Source: an uncultured Veillonella sp.
GTDB lineage: Bacteria > Bacillota > Negativicutes > Veillonellales > Veillonellaceae
Length of the DNA stretch: 29,925 nt
Direction of reading: 5' to 3'
NCBI GenBank assembly: GCA_900757715.1
Contig: CAAEOZ010000228.1
Coordinates: forward strand, 1-29,925
In this document: positions 8,901 to 16,473 of the stretch, piece after piece
How the letters are laid out: each line of letters begins with the position of its first letter
Position numbering within the stretch: position 1 is the stretch's first letter
Notes under the pieces: generated by a model
Told to the model about the DNA's origin: nothing
Database searches by the model: none
What the model saw: the letters and a program-made list of their open reading frames with translations, nothing else
Position numbers and translations under genes: made by a program

Positions 8901-11034
8901 AGTCCATAAAATCACCAGTGAAGTATACAGACATATAGTTCTTAATACGGTTATGGAATACACCTACGCGTGCATATGTATTTTTATTTTCACCCTCCAA
9001 GCTCATGTCGAAATTGACCGATTTTTCTGGTTTCAAATTAGGATTGCCAGCCCAATACCAACCGAGTTTTGCTACCCCAATCCCTACAGGGTTAGAAGCG
9101 TACATTTCCCAGTTATACCACAATTCGCCCATACCAGGCTCTGTATAACCGGTACCTACATTGGCTTTAAATCTGCGATGTGTATTACCTTTAACGTTAT
9201 ATGTCATGCCCAAAGATGCAGATACGTTAGAACCAAACAAGCTACTATTGTCGAAGCGCACAATTGGAGACAATGTTAAATTCTTATTAACTTGCCATGT
9301 ATCAGAAATGTAAGCGTTTATTTTACGAATCGTACCACTACCAGTAGTCAAGCGTTGATCGCGATTACGGTACTCTTCCAAGAAAGCCTTACCATTTAGC
9401 TTAGGTGCTTTCTTACGCATTTCTGGATCGTTAGACTCACCATATTTAAAATAGTCACCTACGATGTTTGCACGATGTGCCGCCATTTCAGGATTTTCCG
9501 ATTTCAATCGATTTTCCAAAGCATAATATCGCTTCTTAAATTCATCCGTTACGGGTTGATTATTCGGCGATGTGCTTGACCATTCACTAAGTCTGCTTTC
9601 CGATAAACCATAATTCACATAATCATCGTACGTAATGCCCGGCTTTTGTGCCTTTGTTTCAGCCCCATAGTATTCATAATCCATATCCCATTGCGGCATG
9701 CCGCCACCGGAATTAATGAATTTATAGTCATGGATGTGAGAGTAAACTTTAATACTATTATCGCCTTTACGTCGCACAAGACGATCAAGCTTATCCACAA
9801 GCAAGCTCTTATCGTAATCCCATGGATCAATGTACATCGTACTTGTATTAGGAGAGCTCTTCAAACGGCTACCAGAACCTTCTTCACGAGCATAGCTAAC
9901 ACCATAGCTGAGCAAATGATTTTTATTGACTTGCGTATTAGCATTTACTCGAATATCTAATTGACGATGATCGATGTTATCGATATAACGCAACTCATTA
10001 GAGCCTTCATAAGCGGAACGACCTGTATAGTTAATGAGCGCTACGTCATTTTCTTTAATACGAGAGTAATTAGTTTCTACAGTCCAGTCACTCTTTCCAG
10101 CTCTAGAGGACCATTGCAGGTTAGCTGTATTACGATCTGCCGTACGTTTAAAGTGTTGCTGTGGCTCTAAATCGGAGTCGGAGTGCTTAACATCACGCAC
10201 AAGATCTTCCGTGTAACGATTAAGTCGCAATTCTACCTTATTTTTATCATTTGCCTCGTAGGTCGCTACAAGACCGATATCTGCCGCATCACCATAGTAA
10301 CGAAGTACATTTGGCTTAAAGTTATGTTTTGCATAGTCAAAGGCCATGCCAGAAGCACGACGTTTAACAGATGCTAGAACAGGCATAAGATCTCGTTTAC
10401 TACCTGATAAACCAACCTTTAACTTACCCATTTGACCAGAATCAGCACGAATGAAGAAGTTTTGGAATGGGAAAACATCACCATCGCTCTTGCGACGCAT
10501 GCCTTCGGCATTAAATTGTACAGATGGTTTCTTTTGTGCTTTTTTAGTGATGATATTAACCACACCACCTACAGCATCGGAGCCGTATTTAGCACTGGCC
10601 GCACCTTGAATAACTTCAATTCTCTCTACATTCTCTGTACCGATACGCTGTACTTCGTCTGCTGCACCTGAGTACTTATCGAAATCACCTAACACTGGTT
10701 GACCATCTACGAGGATGAGAGTGTGACGAGCTTCTGCACCGCGAATGGATACGCCCACACGCCCCATAGCATCTACCGTTCTAGATACACCTGTTTGCGT
10801 AAAAATAATGTCTTCGACGGACTTCGCCTGTTTCTTTTCAATTTCTTTCTTAGTAATGATTTGCACTTGCTGTGAGTTCAGTTTTGCTTCTTCTTCTGCC
10901 CACGTACCTTTGACATGAACAACATCTGTAGTGACAGTCGCATTATCCGCCCAAACCACTAAAGGCGCGCTAAGCCACAAGGCAACTGCACTAGACAAAA
11001 TTATGGTACGCTTTGTATGTCCCCACCGGGTCAT
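5962..11034 (-). CDS. Giant outer-membrane receptor 1: TonB-dependent receptor fused to porin-like barrel
   Basis: A 1690-residue outer-membrane protein, first gene of the heme operon. The signal peptide is residues 1-29 (cut after PLVVWA). A TonB-box-like TTDVVHVKGT comes next. The plug (about 45-170) includes VSIRGAEARHTLILVDGQPV and IQGAASAKYGSDAVGGVVNI. The receptor barrel has a YTEP segment (about 630, in place of FRAP) and NPNLKPE (664-670), and ends with a beta-signal-like YRMGVNLKF at about 892. A linker (about 893-955) leads into a second, porin-like module beginning near MVGDYRARW. This contains a charged coiled-coil insert (about 1175-1240) and ends in YTRIQGTYRF with a terminal Phe. 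Heme or another iron complex is the inferred cargo, from the exbBD-tonB-flavodoxin-hutW genes downstream. The GGAGGG ribosome site sits 4-5 bases before ATG. Known TonB receptors are usually 600-1000 residues, so this is about double length. Confidence 0.88.
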   Translation of the reverse strand: MTRWGHTKRTIILSSAVALWLSAPLVVWADNATVTTDVVHVKGTWAEEEAKLNSQQVQIITKKEIEKKQAKSVEDIIFTQTGVSRTVDAMGRVGVSIRGAEARHTLILVDGQPVLGDFDKYSGAADEVQRIGTENVERIEVIQGAASAKYGSDAVGGVVNIITKKAQKKPSVQFNAEGMRRKSDGDVFPFQNFFIRADSGQMGKLKVGLSGSKRDLMPVLASVKRRASGMAFDYAKHNFKPNVLRYYGDAADIGLVATYEANDKNKVELRLNRYTEDLVRDVKHSDSDLEPQQHFKRTADRNTANLQWSSRAGKSDWTVETNYSRIKENDVALINYTGRSAYEGSNELRYIDNIDHRQLDIRVNANTQVNKNHLLSYGVSYAREEGSGSRLKSSPNTSTMYIDPWDYDKSLLVDKLDRLVRRKGDNSIKVYSHIHDYKFINSGGGMPQWDMDYEYYGAETKAQKPGITYDDYVNYGLSESRLSEWSSTSPNNQPVTDEFKKRYYALENRLKSENPEMAAHRANIVGDYFKYGESNDPEMRKKAPKLNGKAFLEEYRNRDQRLTTGSGTIRKINAYISDTWQVNKNLTLSPIVRFDNSSLFGSNVSASLGMTYNVKGNTHRRFKANVGTGYTEPGMGELWYNWEMYASNPVGIGVAKLGWYWAGNPNLKPEKSVNFDMSLEGENKNTYARVGVFHNRIKNYMSVYFTGDFMDFAPYLKGDAKYQRAPDMIYSFKNIGKAEITGLQAEVQQKFGKYWSGKLGYTYLHAINKSDPSMPRQLLDKPMHKVDIGITYDNPKSGWNGSIWGDYYINMLDSNTLNNGGNYWPDILSGDAGVYKKQMYEKKTFGIWNVMIQKRFNKNAMMYFGINNIFNHRDDDRATQERVYRMGVNLKFGGGDSSKTSAIGKTKDGANVTGANVANGEVVNSESGVQNVADVVRLTDFIRSDFDTTKERGITMVGDYRARWMAHDGSNRPQSPFRSNSAIGSAKANMYDANRHSFEQRLRLGFDARLNEFTNLKVIGSMSGMSGVDTSWTKSDSKGLNHQRLDTVDLTRRVKKWDVSVGRLTESMGASGYWFGQSYDGVRAVWNGHDSQVRIGVGTFKHSTGITDSAYTHAVHKVIFRPPTAAELIGINRDDYPYDIESATKTGSDGEKKTSTDPAAPDSPTGIYNSTYKGKTDSLYFYQQIKDLQAEYEAYKESLDLRWSNPNRDQEIEKANAKLAETQKKQAQIMGRLQDILTKAYPTDMAGTKFSLDIPSGGYAMYEITNKKTGEKLYKTGDIMYNVNSPLYPESMKEKAKGLIVSSDNKEALLNPKEYVDKHAAEINQSITEIAKYNAKDNWSNYNNSGLDEVWVKQADGTFKKSYDYYGQPSSDYEFTGFLGAKTYKYDSGKYVFSDYDAKDAIYKKNFTMSSGDYGEGGSYYGWGMPNALFNYMYNLEKVVHDAESENKLPREAIGKIIGNLIRTEGVVLEKDTIPAIDKAAFIQYKKQIGSRLGLQAWYLRSFGGKTHTYLNANGNSNDEYSFSNVAHVFGIGAKYQLGANAAVTVDYGQNRSNLGRYLNGNTVYQHERGTADFTLKGHQMGGTPHFWMARLDIGRADLDVPKSWNAFIDYKYFEHGSFFGGNGTGAVPDRYLDGVRSFTFGAGYVPRKDLLLEAFYTFDAKGTNKRDTLYGSESFKLGDYTRIQGTYRF

Positions 11035-11092
11035 TGTGCCCTCCTAAATTTCTAACTAAACATATGACTTGTATCTCCCACACAAAATTAAA

Positions 11093-11162
11093 AAGATACA
11101 CTTCACCAACATATAATGACATTGAATATCATTCACATTTTAATGTTAGCAAAGTGTATCTT
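11093..11162. repeat. 11-bp inverted repeat flanking the Fur-like box of receptor 1
   Basis: AAGATACACTT (11093-11103) and AAGTGTATCTT (11152-11162) are perfect inverted arms placed about symmetrically around the Fur-like palindrome at 11115-11133. The same arrangement occurs upstream of receptor 2 (16282-16351), so it is unlikely to be chance. Confidence 0.75.
11115..11133 (-). promoter_or_regulatory. Fur-box-like operator upstream of receptor 1
   Basis: On the minus strand AATGATATT-C-AATGTCATT forms a 9-1-9 palindrome with 8 of 9 pairs. Its core TGATATTCAATGTCA matches the 7-1-7 Fur consensus TGATAATnATTATCA at 11 of 14 positions. It sits about 80 bases before the start codon and downstream of the proposed -10, where bound Fur would block transcription. 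Confidence 0.7.
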
Positions 11163-11186
11163 GCATATCTACTCCGAATAGACCAA
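11158..11186 (-). promoter_or_regulatory. Proposed promoter of receptor 1 operon
   Basis: By alignment with the receptor 2 promoter, the -35 is TTGGTC (11181-11186) and the -10 is CAAGAT (11158-11163), spacing 17. The -10 is poor compared with TATAAT upstream of receptor 2, which suggests the need for an activator. The -35 lies in a 42-bp block (11164-11205) that is 40/42 identical to 16355-16396. Confidence 0.55.
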
Positions 11187-11220
11187 AAATATACGTTTTG
11201 GACAAATCGGACATAAATTT

Positions 11221-14200
11221 TTAGAATTTATACGTCATTTGGAAACGAGTATAATTCCCAAGTTTGAAGTTTTCAGATCCATATAAGGTATCTCGTTTAT
11301 TAATCCCTTTTGCATCAAATGTATAGAATGCTTGTAAAAGAAGATCTTTAGTTGGCACATAGCCACCACCAAAGGTAAAGCTCTTAATACCATCTAAGTA
11401 ACGGTCAGGTACAGCCTCTGTACCATTGCCGCCGAAGAAGGAACCATGAGCAAAGTACTTATAATCCACATAGGCATTCCAAGAACCAGGTTTATTCATA
11501 TCGGCACGACCAACATCAAAGCGCAATGCCCAGAAATGAGGTACACCACCTACGTCACGGCCCTTGATATCGAATTGAGAGGATCCAACCTTATGGTCAT
11601 AATGAGTATTACCATTCATAAAGCGACCAAAGTCACTACGATTTTGGCCATAATCGAAGGAAATACTTACATTATGATTTAATTGATACTTAGCCCCAAT
11701 GCCGAAAACATTAGCTATATTGTTAAATTCATGCGCTTCTGTAGCATTACCATTCGCCGTATAGAAGCGATAGTCGCTACCACCAAAGGATCGTAAGTAC
11801 CACGCAGCTAAACCCAGACGAGGCGTTACCATATGTTTAACTTGAACATAGGTAGCCTTTTCAATTGGTGGAATTGTATCCCGCTCCAATACGACACCTA
11901 TTGAAGGAATAACAGCACCTGTATATTTGCCTAGCGCCTCTCTCGGCAAACGACTGTTGCCGTCCGCTTTTTCAAGCATTCGGGCCAAGCTATTAAAGTA
12001 CGAAGCTATCATAGAAGGATAATAGGCACTTCCTTTTACGTTAATAAGACCAGACGTGCCGGAGTCGTTAATATCAACGACATTCGCCTTATAAATAGAC
12101 TTGTCCAGCCCGTCAAAGGCATTATCTTCAAATTTCATCGTATACGGATTATTGCCGAAGCTATAGGTTGCTATATCTTTCGCCTTGGCACGATACGCCT
12201 CCACGATAGCCGCCTTATTCTGATTGTACCAATTTGAAATAAACGTTTTTCCGCCATTGGAAAGAACAGTGGTATCACTCAACTTCATTTCAAACAATGG
12301 GTTTTTCTTATCAAGCCCAATCGTTCCCGGTGCTATTTTCTGAGTGAAAGTACGTTCGTCTTCATACCATTGTTCATCATCTTCATCATAGTATCGCGAT
12401 TTATAAGAATACGTTACTGACACATCCGGCATCTTAATCGATACAGTCTGTTTAGCCGCATCCGCACCATAAGCTTTCACCGCGATTTCCTGCATCCGGC
12501 GTAACACATCAAACTGCGCAGCTCGCAACGGTTCCCGTTCTTTCGCCACACGAGCTTCCACATCCGGCAAAGATGCTTCCAACTTTGCCAACTCCGCTTT
12601 TAATGGAGCCAGTTGATCCGCGGACATGCCGTCAATAAATTCTTTAGACCAGATATCGGAAGTCATATCGTCGATTTTCTTCTTTAATGTACCTACCTCC
12701 GCATCTAAGATGCCTTCCTTATCGCGCAAGGCTTTTAATTGCTGGTAGAAATTAATAGTATTCCCTACGTTTGGTACGATGAGTTCCTTATTGGCACCGT
12801 CCGAATCCATAGTAACACCTAAGAATTCCTCCACCGTTGGAACCCGTTTAAAATGCGTATAAATAGCATGAGTATAAGCACTGTCGCTAATTCCCGTACT
12901 ATGTTTAAAGGTCCCTACACCGATACGGACTTGAGTATTCTTATTCGTCCAAACACTACGAAGGCCGTCATATTCTTTATTAAACCAATAACCCGTAACC
13001 CCCATAGATTCAGTAATACGGCCAACACTATGATCCCATTTAGAACCGTGATGTGTTACATCTAGTTCTTCGAGACGTTGATGATTAAAACCTTTAGAGC
13101 CTTCTGTTTCATGACTACTATCTACACCAGCTTGGCCAGAAGCACTACCCACAACACGTACATTCGTATTATCGTTAATACGAGCATCGACACCGACACG
13201 TATACGTTGATTCAAGCCATGTTCCTTGCGGTCCGCCAGATTCTTCGCGGCCTCGTCGGATACGTAACTTGTAGTCGTCACCCGCGTAGCAGGACGATCG
13301 AATCCAAGATGACTGTCATTACGTACACGATAATCACCTACAAGTTCCATACCTCGTTTTCTGTCTGTATCGAAAGGACGCGTAATAAAATCCTGCAGCA
13401 TAACCGGAGGTAACGATTCAAACTGCTCCTTCGTAAGTTTCGTTTTACTTTCACTTGAACCGAAACCGAATTTCATATTTAATCCGATACGATATACTCG
13501 AGCCGATAAAGCCCGATCATCATCACGATGATTAAAGAGATTATCAATACCGAAATAGATTCGCGAATCCTTATCAATCTTCTTTTGAATCATCAAATTC
13601 CATATGCCGTAAGTTTTATGTTCATACATATCGGCGGTTTTTCTATTATTCAAATTATATCTGATAACGGAACGATCGGAATTATTAGGATCAATATAAG
13701 ATACCATATAATTACCGCCACCAGACAAGGAGTTACTATCCAGCATATGAATATAATAATCGCCCCACAGACTACCGCTCCATCCGCTAGCCTTATCCTC
13801 AAAATCCACACCGATATCCACTTTATGACGAGGTTTATCCAGTAATTCACGAGGCATATCTTTATCGCTCTTATTAAGCGCTCGTAAATACGTATATCCC
13901 AAACGTGCCTTCCAGTGCTTATTCAAAGTTTGTTTGACTTCAAATTGAAGTCCCGTAATTTGGGCCTTGCCGATATTACGGAAACTGTAAATCATATCTG
14001 GTGCATGAGCAAATTTCGCCGCTCCATATGTGGTAGATTCATCATACTGAGGATAAAAATCCATCAAATATCCCGTATTGTAAATCGACATATAATTCCG
14101 AATATTATTATGGAATACGGTTACTTTACCATAGGTATTTTTATTTTCCCCTTCCAAAGAGAGGTCGAAATTCATGGATTTCTCTGGTTTAAGGTTCGGA

Positions 14201-16242
14201 TTTCCGACCCAATACCAACCTAATCGGGCTTCACCACCACCGATTGTGGCATTTGTAATATTCGGACCATACATTTCCCAGTTATAATACAGCTCGCCCA
14301 TACCAGGTTCCGTATAACTGGTCCCCACATTAGCCTTTAATCTGCGGTGTACATTTCCATGTACATTATGAGTCATGCCGAAATTAAACGACCAGTTGGA
14401 GCCAAATAAATCACTATGATCCAGTCTTATAATTGGTGATAAAGTAGTATTTTTATTAACCTGCCACGTATCCTGAATAAAGAAATTCTGTTTCTTGATC
14501 TCCGCACGTCCTGCGGTCTGTTGATTAACGCGTTTTAAATACTCTTCTTTAAAATAAGCTCCATTTAATTTCAACTTCGTAGAATCAAAATCCGGTACGG
14601 CGCCATAGTAAAAGCTCGGTAAATATGCATCATAAAGTGCTGGATAATACTTACCGTTTTCATCTTTTCGGCCCTCCTTATTAAAATGATAGTCTTCAAT
14701 AAATTCTTTATTCTCCGCTAATAAACGTTTAGCAAACTGCTGATATCGCGCATAAGCTTCAGGATTCCGTTTTTTCAGCGTACGCTCCGTCACGGGGCCG
14801 TCCACAAGCCCCATTGCGGCCGCTGAATCAATTCCCGCTTGGGGATCCAAATATTGAAGATATTCTTCGTAAGTAAATTCCGGCAATGTATTTGGCTTGC
14901 TTTTATCTCCGTTATACCATTCTTTCTCCTTATTCCACTGCTCTACACCGGCCTCGTTTTTTCTGAAAGAATGGTCATAAATTGTGGATGAAGGAACACC
15001 GTTTTTTACCGCCAGACTTTTATCGTAATCCCAGGGATCGATATGCCGTTTATAAGTATGAGGCGCATTTTTTAGTCTGCTACCTTCGCCTGTCTCCCGT
15101 ATAAACCCCATGCCATAAGACAAGAGATGTTTCTTATTGACTTGTGTATCTGCCCCGAGTGTTATGCTCCATTGACGATGATCTACATTATCCACATAGT
15201 TTAATGTATTTTTTCCTTCATAGGTACTGTTCCCATAGTCACTAGTTAATGTTACATCATCTTCTTTGGTCCGCGTATAATTCAGTTCCGCTTTCCACGA
15301 ACTCTTATTGTCCTGACCAGTATACGTCAAATTAAGATTATTCCTATCTAAATCCCGTTTGTAATGAACCTGAGGTTCCAAATAGGAAGTACTGCGCTTT
15401 ACATATCGTTCCAAGTCCTCATTATACCTATCGATACGGACTCCCAAAGACTGTTTATCATTAATATCATACGTAGCGGCCAAACCTATATTGGAATTTG
15501 TACCGTAATATCGTAGGGAATTCTTTAAAAACCCGTGGTCTTCATCATTGGTCATAGCGCTGATACGACGCCGCTCGCTAGCATAAATAGGCATAATATC
15601 ACGTTTACTACCGTGAATATTAACTTTTAACTTACCTAATGAGCCAGAATCAGCGCGCATAAAGAAGTTGGAAAACGGTACGATATCACCGTCGCCTTTG
15701 GTTCTACGACCTTCCGCATTAAACTGAAGGCCAGCGGTCTTACGCGGTTTATTGGTAATAACATTGATAACACCACCGATGGCGTCGGATCCGTATTTAG
15801 CACTGGCTGCACCTTGAATAATTTCTATACGTTCCACATTTTCTGTACCGAGACGCTGTAATTCATCACCGGCGCCTTGATATTTGGCAAGGTCGCCCAT
15901 CACAGGCTGTCCATCCACAAGAATCAAGGTATGACGCGGATCCGCACCACGGATAGATACACCGACGCGCCCCATCGAATCAACGGTTCTGGATACACCA
16001 GTTTCGGAAAATACAATATCTTCTACGGATTTTGCCTGCTTTTTGACAATATCCTTCTTCGTAATAATCGTCGTCTGTTGAGACTCTTGTTTTGCCTGCT
16101 CTTCAGCCCATGTACCGCGAACATGAACCACATCGGTTGTTACAGTCGCATTATCCGCCATAACTACCGGCATTTGCAACCAGCACGCTACTGCGCAGGA
16201 TAGTATAACATATCTCCTTGCTCGCACCCAACTCCTATTCAT
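11221..16242 (-). CDS. Giant outer-membrane receptor 2: TonB-dependent receptor fused to porin-like barrel (paralogue)
   Basis: A 1673-residue tandem paralogue of receptor 1 with the same order. It has a signal peptide ending PVVMA-DN, a TonB-box-like TTDVVHVRGT, and a plug with SIRGADPRHTLILVDGQPVM. The receptor barrel has YTEPGMGELYYN and NPNLKPE (about 681), and ends at YRIGLNMKF near residue 925. A linker leads to a porin-like module (from about VGDYRVRND) with a long charged coiled-coil insert (about 1164-1258) and a final YTRFQMTYKF. I chose ATG 16242 (MNRSWVRARR), with GGAGG 7 bases upstream and a proper signal peptide. The longer frame from 16305 would put 21 odd residues ahead of it. 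No exbBD or tonB follows directly, so it must share the motor of receptor 1. Cargo is unknown. The middle of the gene has more GC than receptor 1. Confidence 0.88.
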   Translation of the reverse strand: MNRSWVRARRYVILSCAVACWLQMPVVMADNATVTTDVVHVRGTWAEEQAKQESQQTTIITKKDIVKKQAKSVEDIVFSETGVSRTVDSMGRVGVSIRGADPRHTLILVDGQPVMGDLAKYQGAGDELQRLGTENVERIEIIQGAASAKYGSDAIGGVINVITNKPRKTAGLQFNAEGRRTKGDGDIVPFSNFFMRADSGSLGKLKVNIHGSKRDIMPIYASERRRISAMTNDEDHGFLKNSLRYYGTNSNIGLAATYDINDKQSLGVRIDRYNEDLERYVKRSTSYLEPQVHYKRDLDRNNLNLTYTGQDNKSSWKAELNYTRTKEDDVTLTSDYGNSTYEGKNTLNYVDNVDHRQWSITLGADTQVNKKHLLSYGMGFIRETGEGSRLKNAPHTYKRHIDPWDYDKSLAVKNGVPSSTIYDHSFRKNEAGVEQWNKEKEWYNGDKSKPNTLPEFTYEEYLQYLDPQAGIDSAAAMGLVDGPVTERTLKKRNPEAYARYQQFAKRLLAENKEFIEDYHFNKEGRKDENGKYYPALYDAYLPSFYYGAVPDFDSTKLKLNGAYFKEEYLKRVNQQTAGRAEIKKQNFFIQDTWQVNKNTTLSPIIRLDHSDLFGSNWSFNFGMTHNVHGNVHRRLKANVGTSYTEPGMGELYYNWEMYGPNITNATIGGGEARLGWYWVGNPNLKPEKSMNFDLSLEGENKNTYGKVTVFHNNIRNYMSIYNTGYLMDFYPQYDESTTYGAAKFAHAPDMIYSFRNIGKAQITGLQFEVKQTLNKHWKARLGYTYLRALNKSDKDMPRELLDKPRHKVDIGVDFEDKASGWSGSLWGDYYIHMLDSNSLSGGGNYMVSYIDPNNSDRSVIRYNLNNRKTADMYEHKTYGIWNLMIQKKIDKDSRIYFGIDNLFNHRDDDRALSARVYRIGLNMKFGFGSSESKTKLTKEQFESLPPVMLQDFITRPFDTDRKRGMELVGDYRVRNDSHLGFDRPATRVTTTSYVSDEAAKNLADRKEHGLNQRIRVGVDARINDNTNVRVVGSASGQAGVDSSHETEGSKGFNHQRLEELDVTHHGSKWDHSVGRITESMGVTGYWFNKEYDGLRSVWTNKNTQVRIGVGTFKHSTGISDSAYTHAIYTHFKRVPTVEEFLGVTMDSDGANKELIVPNVGNTINFYQQLKALRDKEGILDAEVGTLKKKIDDMTSDIWSKEFIDGMSADQLAPLKAELAKLEASLPDVEARVAKEREPLRAAQFDVLRRMQEIAVKAYGADAAKQTVSIKMPDVSVTYSYKSRYYDEDDEQWYEDERTFTQKIAPGTIGLDKKNPLFEMKLSDTTVLSNGGKTFISNWYNQNKAAIVEAYRAKAKDIATYSFGNNPYTMKFEDNAFDGLDKSIYKANVVDINDSGTSGLINVKGSAYYPSMIASYFNSLARMLEKADGNSRLPREALGKYTGAVIPSIGVVLERDTIPPIEKATYVQVKHMVTPRLGLAAWYLRSFGGSDYRFYTANGNATEAHEFNNIANVFGIGAKYQLNHNVSISFDYGQNRSDFGRFMNGNTHYDHKVGSSQFDIKGRDVGGVPHFWALRFDVGRADMNKPGSWNAYVDYKYFAHGSFFGGNGTEAVPDRYLDGIKSFTFGGGYVPTKDLLLQAFYTFDAKGINKRDTLYGSENFKLGNYTRFQMTYKF

Positions 16243-16281
16243 TAAATTTCCTCCAGACATATGTTTAACCATGCATATAAA

Positions 16282-16351
16282 AATACACTTTACCGCCACA
16301 ACCAAATGACATTGAAAATCATTTACAGATTTAATGGTAGCAAAGTGTATT
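16282..16351. repeat. 10-bp inverted repeat flanking the Fur-like box of receptor 2
   Basis: AATACACTTT (16282-16291) and AAAGTGTATT (16342-16351) are perfect inverted arms around the Fur-like palindrome. The upstream arm overlaps the -10 hexamer, so a protein bound there would compete with RNA polymerase. Confidence 0.75.
16305..16323 (-). promoter_or_regulatory. Fur-box-like operator upstream of receptor 2
   Basis: On the minus strand AATGATTTT-C-AATGTCATT. The core TGATTTTCAATGTCA matches the 7-1-7 Fur consensus at 10 of 14 positions. It occupies the same place as the box upstream of receptor 1. Confidence 0.6.
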
Positions 16352-16377
16352 ATACATATCTACTCCGAATAGACCAA
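16349..16377 (-). promoter_or_regulatory. Sigma-A promoter of receptor 2
   Basis: -35 TTGGTC (16372-16377), a 17-bp spacer, and a perfect -10 TATAAT (16349-16354). The upstream half belongs to the 42-bp block conserved between both receptors, a likely site for the AraC-family regulator encoded just upstream. Confidence 0.75.
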
Positions 16378-16473
16378 AAACATACGTTTCGGACAATATT
16401 TAATTTTCATAGACTATCAAACCTAGCCTAAAGCACAAAATTTCTATCTAGAATAATATAAGATCCAAATTAT

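Noticed and set aside
6571..10671. Several plus-strand open frames of 60-150 codons opposite receptor 1
   Set aside because: They lack ribosome sites and family motifs, and lie antisense to a gene with clear coding character; they are shadows.
16243..16305. Longer N-terminus for receptor 2 starting at 16305
   Set aside because: It has no ribosome site and would precede a normal signal peptide; ATG 16242 has GGAGG at ideal distance.
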